Shown: one piece after another, positions 53,101-61,114 of the stretch | How the letters are laid out: the number at the start of each line of letters is the position of its first letter | Numbering within the stretch: position 1 is the stretch's first letter | Source of the DNA: Tridacna crocea | Lineage: Eukaryota > Mollusca > Bivalvia > Cardiida > Cardiidae | Direction of reading: 5' to 3' | NCBI GenBank assembly: GCA_943736015.1 | Contig: OX031069.1 | Coordinates: forward strand, 39,900,728 to 39,964,727 | Length of the DNA stretch: 64,000 nucleotides | Notes under the pieces: model-generated | The model's input: only the letters and a program-made list of their open reading frames with translations | Database searches by the model: none | What the model was told of the DNA's origin: nothing | Translations under genes and position numbers: made by a program

Positions 53101-56100
53101 TATTTAGTGAGTGAGAGGGCACTTTACGACTCTATTAGATTTTGTCCCACAGTAGACTTGCAGAAAATTACACAAGAACGGAAAGTTTCTTTTTGGATTA
53201 GTTTCGCAAACTGCAGATACTGATCCGAAACGACCTTTACGCAAATGTCCGAATGCCCCTTCTGACGTGTTGAAGGCCAATAATATAAATAAATCATTCA
53301 AACCATGGCTAAACAAGGATCAATGTTTTTATCTTTCTCTATCCAAACTAATTGAAAGGCAACTAACCTCATGTGGTAGGCGGTACTCGACCCCGAGTCG
53401 AAGTTCCTGCACTATAAGGTGGGTTTCTCTCTGCTGTATTGGAGTGACGCAAGTCACACCGACAAAACATTTGAAAAATTCGCTCGGGTAAAACTGTGGG
53501 TCACTTGTCATGTACCATTCAAAGGCAAACGGAACCCTTCCTTGTCTAAAGTGGCAGTCGGGACACTCTGGACATTGTTGAACAATTTCACAAAACTTCA
53601 TCTCCTGTTGAAAATAAATAAAACAAGAAAGAAATGAGTATATCGAGGATAAAAAAACAATTTTGTCTGTCTGTCTGTCTATCTGTCTGTCTGTCTGTCT
53701 GTCTGTCCGTCCGTCCGTCCGTCCTACAGTCCTTCCGCTGTCTGTCCGCCAGTCTCATCTTTGCTCTAATCTGTCCACTTTGCTGTAAATAGCAACCCTT
53801 GAAACTGACCTCGACAGTCTCTTATCTCTAAAATGAAGAAAAGCCTGCTGGGCTTATTTAAAGCTCTTAGGTTTAAGTGAATAGATTCAAACCTGGATCT
53901 CCGGATATACAGGTTGGTTTGTGAGGGGATGTTCAACGTGGGACCAGTATTGACTCTCTCTCCGCCAGACTGTGACCACTGCTTTCAAAGTATCTTTTTC
54001 ATTCACTTTCTCTGTCAAGTTTACAGCCGTATCAATCAACATGGTCCGGCCTTCACGCTCTTCTCTTTGAAACAGTTCCTGAAGAGACGGTCCCAATAAA
54101 AGGAGTCGTAATTGAAACATCAGCAAAACAAATTATAATGAGGATGATGATGGTGATGATGATGACGATGGTGATGATGATGACGATGATGATGATGATG
54201 ATTATGATCTGAAAGTAGATTGGGGCATGCTCTCTGAGAGAAGGTCTAATGAATTTTCCAAAAGTATCCACCAGTGCCGAATCCGATGCAAACCTCTTTG
54301 GAAACAAAACTCGATCGTATCAGATCACACATAAACGCAGACTTATGCAATGTTCCTTTTATTACATGTATACATTTTTTTTAGTGTTGATTTTCTTTTT
54401 TCTCTCAAATACTCGGTGTAGCTGTTTAGTTTATTTTGTTATGTCCCGACAGGAAAAAAAAATCTAAGCCGAGTGCATGACTGATAGAGAAAAAATTAAA
54501 CACAAACAGTGAATGATTCAGAAAAACCTAAACAGAGTACATAAGTGATAATGAATACCCTAAATAGAGAATTACGTGAGTGATTCAGAAAAACATAAAC
54601 AGAGTACGTGAGGAAAAAAACAGGAAAAAAAATAAACAGAGAACGTCAGGAATACAGAGAAAAATTAAAGAGAGTACGTGGGTGATTCAGAAAAAAAACT
54701 AAAGGTAGTACGTGAGTGATTCAGAAAAACATAAACAGAGTACGTTATGGATACAGAAAAAAGATAGACAGAGTATGTGAAGAAAACAAAAAATAACATA
54801 AATAAGCAGAGTACGTGAGTGATTCAGAAAAACTAAACAGAATATGCGAGGAATACAGAAAAACCTAAACCGAGTACATGAGAAATAAAAAAAAAAAACT
54901 AAACAGATTAACTGAGAAATACATAAAAACCTAAACAGTATACGTGAAGGATACAAAAGAACAACAAAAAACAAGAGCTTCGCAAAGTGACACATATGCG
55001 CCCGAAAGGGTTTTTCATTGAAATGGGTCAAGTGTGGGATGTACTATGACAGAACAAGACACTGGACAGTCCTGGATCACCTGTGAGACCATGGAATCAT
55101 TTGTTCCTATGCACTTCACTTCTCCTAGATTTTATCTATACACCGGTGAAGTATCATTTTTACACCCCTTATAATTTTTTAGTTATGCTTCTGACAAAAT
55201 TAAAGTAAGAAAAAAAATCAAAAGGTAATAACTACTTAAGTATGAGGCCAAAAGTTACAGCTCTAATACACTGCACTTATCCTTAATGTCATCTATTAAC
55301 CTGTGATGTTGCAGGTTTATATCTCATGTAGATTTCGAGTTATGCACTAGACAAAATTTAGGCAAGAAAAAATGACAAAGGTCATGAACTCCTAAAATAT
55401 GAAATAAAGTGTTGTGAATCCTGTGCACTGCACTTTTCCTTAATGAGGTCTATCCACCCATGAAGTATCATATATTATGTTTCATGTGTCTATTTTTAGA
55501 AATGTTATGGGTAGATAAATGTCGTAATTGAAGCTGAGGGGAATCATTTCCCCGTCACAGTGAATATTTTCCTCCTGTCAAAAATCTGGAACTACTTTTA
55601 TTGAAAATATCGGTTATCCGGTTAATTGACTTGAGATCACTAGTTTTAAAAGAGGCATTCGTTGACAAATAATCATAGGAAATGTAATATATATATATAG
55701 TTTATTTCATCAGCTTGTGGTTAATATGGGAAATATTTGCCTCAAAAGGGAAAGGTCCGCAAGTTATGGCACTCGTTATTTTCGCATACCGTTCCCTTTT
55801 TTTTGGCTAATATTTCCCCATATTAACCATAAGCTGATGAAATAAACTCTATATATTCACCTCTAACAGTTTTTGAGTTATGCTCCTTTTAAGATTTAAG
55901 TTTGAAAAATAACAAAGAACAATAACTATAGAATGCCTAAAGCGATCCAAATGCAAAAAGTCACATGCACAAGTTATTACACAGAGAGATTCATTGAGGT
56001 AAGTTTGAACATATTACAATGGAAACTGTAGGAGGAGTTCCACAAACAAGAAATTGCTTACGGTCGGACGGACAGAAGGACGGACGGAGAGACCGACGGA

Positions 56101-59100
56101 TGGACTGCCAACCGAGAGCATTACATAAAAACCTAAACAGAGTACGTGTTGGATACAATAAAAACTTAAAGAAAGCCCATATTTTATCATTTTTCTCACA
56201 AAGGTAAATGGTGATGTTACCAAATTCTAAGAGAATAACAACAAAGCTGGGTTTCATCGAGCGACAACTTTGTTGTCATGCGAGAATCAATAACATACAA
56301 GCGTAAACACCTCTAGAAACCCGGCTTTCCACGAATACAGTTCTTTTTTATAACTGCATGATCGGATGCAGCGGACACAATTTTCTTGCACACTGAATAG
56401 AGCATATAACTCAATGAAAGGAATTCTGGTTTTGGTGAAATACTTGTGGCCGTTGACTATTTTCTCACCTTTTTGTAGTCTTTGAATTTCATGATTTCAT
56501 CCGCAATGTACAGCCTCAGACGTATTTCATGGCAATTTGGTTGGAAACGCTTATGGGATCCAAACAGGTAGGCATGGAGACTCAAGCATCGTCCACGATT
56601 GTGTTTTTTGGTGGTTTGGAAAAATCCGGAGAACGACTTGGTAAATATCCGTACGTTTCTCCCTAGAACAAAAGATGAAATGAATCATACTTGCACTGTA
56701 TAAAAAATATCAACCCATGTCAGTCCGCACAGACATGAGTCGATACTTTTTTGTTTTTTAAATTTTCTGAAAGTTCAAGTACCATTTTCCAGCGTGATTT
56801 GGTCGGTTGTTACACAAATTGGATATACAGAGGATAATCAACTGGTTATTTTTGATATGAAAAAAAATCTCGCGAGGATACGTTGTTAGGCATTGAAAAA
56901 AACGAGTGCGCAGCACGAGTTTTTTGAACGCCTTACGACGCATCCGAATGACATATTTTTCATATAAAAAATAACCATTTGATTATTCTATTTATTACAT
57001 ACCTTATTAACATTATTATTTTTAATATTTCGTTTGAAAGTCGAAATCAATACTTTGGATAGTGAGAAGTTGTCTGGTTGATAGTATAGAACTTACAATT
57101 AATACTATCTATTAGTGCTTAATGAAAAAAAAGTAGTTCCTAAATTACGGCAAGAAGTGAAAGTGAAAGTTGATATCGTCACTAGTGATGATATCAAAAC
57201 TTATTACACTGGGAAATTCCAGGATTTCACTGCTAGGTATATAATAAAATTATATACTACAAGGTGACATATTTAGTATACTGAAGCACGGAAAGGCATT
57301 AAACCCTCTTTATCAGAGTACTACTCAGATATCATCGGTAAAATTAATGTTTGGCTCAAGAGGCCAATTAGGGACTTATTTCTGGATTGACAGAAATGTT
57401 GGGTTTACAAATGTGAATATTTGGGACTTATTTCCGGATTGAAAGTATCTTATGGGTATAAAGATGGGAATATTAGGAACTTATTTCCGGATTGAACGCA
57501 TCTTTGTGTTTACAAAAGTGAACAGTAGGGACTTATTTCGGGATTGAAGGTATATTTTGAGTTTACAAATATGAATATTTGGGGCTTATTTCCGGATTGA
57601 AAGTATCTTTTGGGTATGAAAATGGGAATATTAGGAACTTATTTCCGGATTGATAGTATCTTTGCGTTTACAAAAGTGAATATTAGGGACTTATGTCCGG
57701 ATTGAAAGTATAATTTGGGTTTAGAGATGTGAATATTAGGGAATTATTTCCGGATTTAAAGTATCTTTTGGGTATAAAAATGGGAAAATTAGGAACTTAT
57801 TTCCTGATTGATAGTATCTTTGTGTTTACAAGTGAATATTAGGAACTTCTTTGCAGATAACAAGTATCTTTTGGATATAAAAATGTGGATATTAGGGACT
57901 TATTTCCGGATTGAAAGTATCTTTTGGCTTTATTCGGCACTCAAGGGCTTAAGTTAGCACGACCAATGTTTATTTCATTCTAGGCCTTTTATGACCGCAA
58001 ATATCTCTAAAGGTAATAATGGTGTCCGTGGTTGAGAGGAATAGCGTCGGCCTCGTAACCAAAAGATCCCGAGTCCGATGTCCCTTGAGGGGGAGTCAAC
58101 TTTTGGACCTTTCATTGGCCCTCAAACTCGGGCAGTCTTATTTTTTTGTTATATTCTTGTAAGCTTCTACCATGTATTATCTTTCGCGTTCAAATCTGCT
58201 CTGACAGGAAAGAAAATGATTCGATCCAGGAACTGTCTATAGCGACACAGAGTGTTGTGACAGGGCTTGATCATAAATGGTAACTAGTGGATCCACTGAC
58301 ATAACAAGTGTACTGACGTTAGAGAAGCCTATATGGCTTGAAAAATGAGAAAAGGGACATTCGGACTTTTACGTAAAGTGTCGTCTCGGATCAGCCTGCG
58401 CAGTTTGCGCAGGCTAATCTAAGACGGCACTTTACGATTGCATTAGATTTTGTGCTACAGTACACTTCCGCAAAACAGAAAATTGCATAAAAACGGAAAG
58501 TGTCGTCTCGTATCAGCCTGCGCGGACTGCGCAGGCTGATCCGAAACGACACTTTACGCGATTGTCCGAATGCCCTTTTCGCGTGTTGCTCGCCATATTG
58601 AGAAAAATCAAACCGCAACGTGACATTGTGATGTACGAGGCACCTAGCAATAGTTACGCTGACGGAATGACGTTATTACGACGTCGTGAGAGCTGCCTCG
58701 CATACACTAACCCCTATAATTGGCTTGTAACACACGAAAAGGTGCATTCGGACATTTGCGAAAAGTGTCGTCTGGGATCAGCCTGCGCAGTCCGCGCAGG
58801 CTAATCCGAGACGACACTTTACGACTACATGATATTTTGTGCTACAGTAGACTTGTGCAAAACAGAAAATTACATTAAAACGAACAGTGTCGTTTCGGAT
58901 CAGCCTGCGTGGACTTCACAGGCTGATCAGAGACGACACTTTATGCAAATGTCCGAATTGCCCTTTTCGCCTGTTGCAGGCCATATATGTCAGCTGTATA
59001 GATTGTGACTTAGATGCCATACGGATATGGAACTTGCATTATGCTATAAAGATGTATTTTCGTCTTGGCCTTTTCCGTTGTGTTAATAACCTCCAACCTC

Positions 59101-61074
59101 TCCTACCCTTAATCTTTTCCTGTTAATATCTTTAAGAAGCAAATGGAAAAGAAAAATGAATTACCGTCAATTTCATAAAACAGAGACTGATCTTTGTTTT
59201 CTTTGGTTTTTGGCGGAACTTCTATTGGTTCAACTTTCGTCTGCATTCCATCGTCCGACAGAAACTTCCAAACTCGTAAACCCTCCGTGTCTCCTATAAA
59301 AGGCATGGTTACCACAGCATAATCGTCAAAAGCTGACACTCCAGTCAGCACATATTCCACGGCAGGTGACACCAGCATCTCGTCCTCAGAAATTTTAATC
59401 TTATCGTGAATAGATGTGATGTTATCAAACGAAGTTCCATGCATTTCGACAGGATGTTTCTGCAAAATGGAATCAGGAAGTCGTACTTTCACCTCAGACC
59501 ACGGCATCACAAAGGTCGGATTTTTCAAGTCGAGCATGGAAGAGTGCTCAAAAGGGTTTCCAAATACTGTTCGTCGATTACAAGAATTCTCCTTTTGGAT
59601 TGTTTGACATCCAATGTCTTTGTAATGATCTCGGAGTTCGTTGCCTGTATAAATCGATTGCTTTTTCTTTAACATGTCTGCAAATGTAGTAACACTCTGG
59701 TCTCCGTACAGAGGTTTTTTAATGTGTTTGTCAATATCTTTGTTTGTCTTTTCTGTGCGGTTTTTCATCGTGTCTTCTTGGTCGTTATTCGATATATTTT
59801 CGGTGTGGTTGGTCATCGTGTCTTCTTGGTCGTTATTCGATATGTTTTCTGTGGGGTTGGTCATCGTGTCTTCTTGGTCGTTATTCGATATGTTTTCTGT
59901 GGGGTTTGTCATCATGCTTCCTGTGCCGTCACACATCATGTTCGCTGGGTCGTTATTCTTGTTTTCTAAGTTGTTATTCATCTTTAGTCCTAACCCAGCA
60001 CCTATCATGTCCAACACACACAGGTTTGGGGAACTTGCTGGTTCATCTCGAGGCATACTAGGATACCTATGGATAACATCATTGGATGAAGTTCCATTTT
60101 CTATCAATGCTTGACCGTCTTCGTTCTCTCTCCTTTTTCTATGTTTACGTCTTATGAAACATTTCATTGTTCCAAGAATCACTAATGAACCTAGAAGGGA
60201 ATCAAAAGAAGAAACAGAAATGTTTCAGCAGAACAGATCATGTTTATCGATGAAACGTGTTATAAAAATTTAAAGAACGGTTAAATATTGAAAAAAAAAA
60301 ACAAATATAACGTGTTAAAGTAAACTGAAAATTAAAAAAAAAACATGAGGGATTAAAAGCTCTTTTATTGCAGACAGAGCTTCTTATTTCGATATCAATG
60401 CAAACTATTTGAACAAATCCTTTCTGTTGCAAAAGCACTTTTACTTAAATTTGCTTACATGTTAGCATTTTAGTTTAAGATAACAGTTTTGAAATAAACA
60501 GAGCGTTGTCGTACATCAAAAATATCTAATGAGTTTTGTAGCATCATGCAAAAAGGGAACATCTGGGAACTGAGATAAGTGTCAAACCTGGTCAGCCGGC
60601 GCAATTCGCGCAGGCTGACCAGGCTGGACACATTTCGCGTTTATAATATTTTTTATACGAAAAGTGGTCATTCTACAATGTTATACAATCTTTTTGACAC
60701 AATCAATTTGAATTGACGTGCACTATCGTTGATCTCTTTTTTTATCTAGTTGATGTACAGAACTCCCAGACAGCCCCTTTTGCCTGATAGATCCCACTTG
60801 GTGCGATTGCGGAATGCTTGGTTAGATACCTACTACTTCAAATGCTCCTATGAATTAATGTTCGGTACTCAACTAACCTATGGTGATTCCAGCGGAAAGT
60901 AGTGTAATTTTGACAACGGCTGGCCTACTGACTGTGCCGCTGACAAGGACGCCTTCCTGCCCTGAAACTAGTTTAAAAGAAAAATATTGCCAAGTGTTCC
61001 CTTGCAAAGTAATGGGAAATTTTTTTTATTTTGCATAATGCTTCAATTGTAGAAATAGTTATGAAGGAGAGATG

Positions 61075-61114
<40 letters not shown>

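Noticed and set aside
52631..53122. Long minus-strand frame rich in Thr, His, Ser and Pro
   Set aside because: It is the translation of the GTGA minisatellite. Only its last 31 codons, after the CTTTACAG acceptor, fit the gene 2 phase.
59674..60114. 146-codon plus-strand frame
   Set aside because: Antisense shadow of the large gene 2 exon. Its repeats are the complement of the 16-residue coding repeat and it has no splice or start context.
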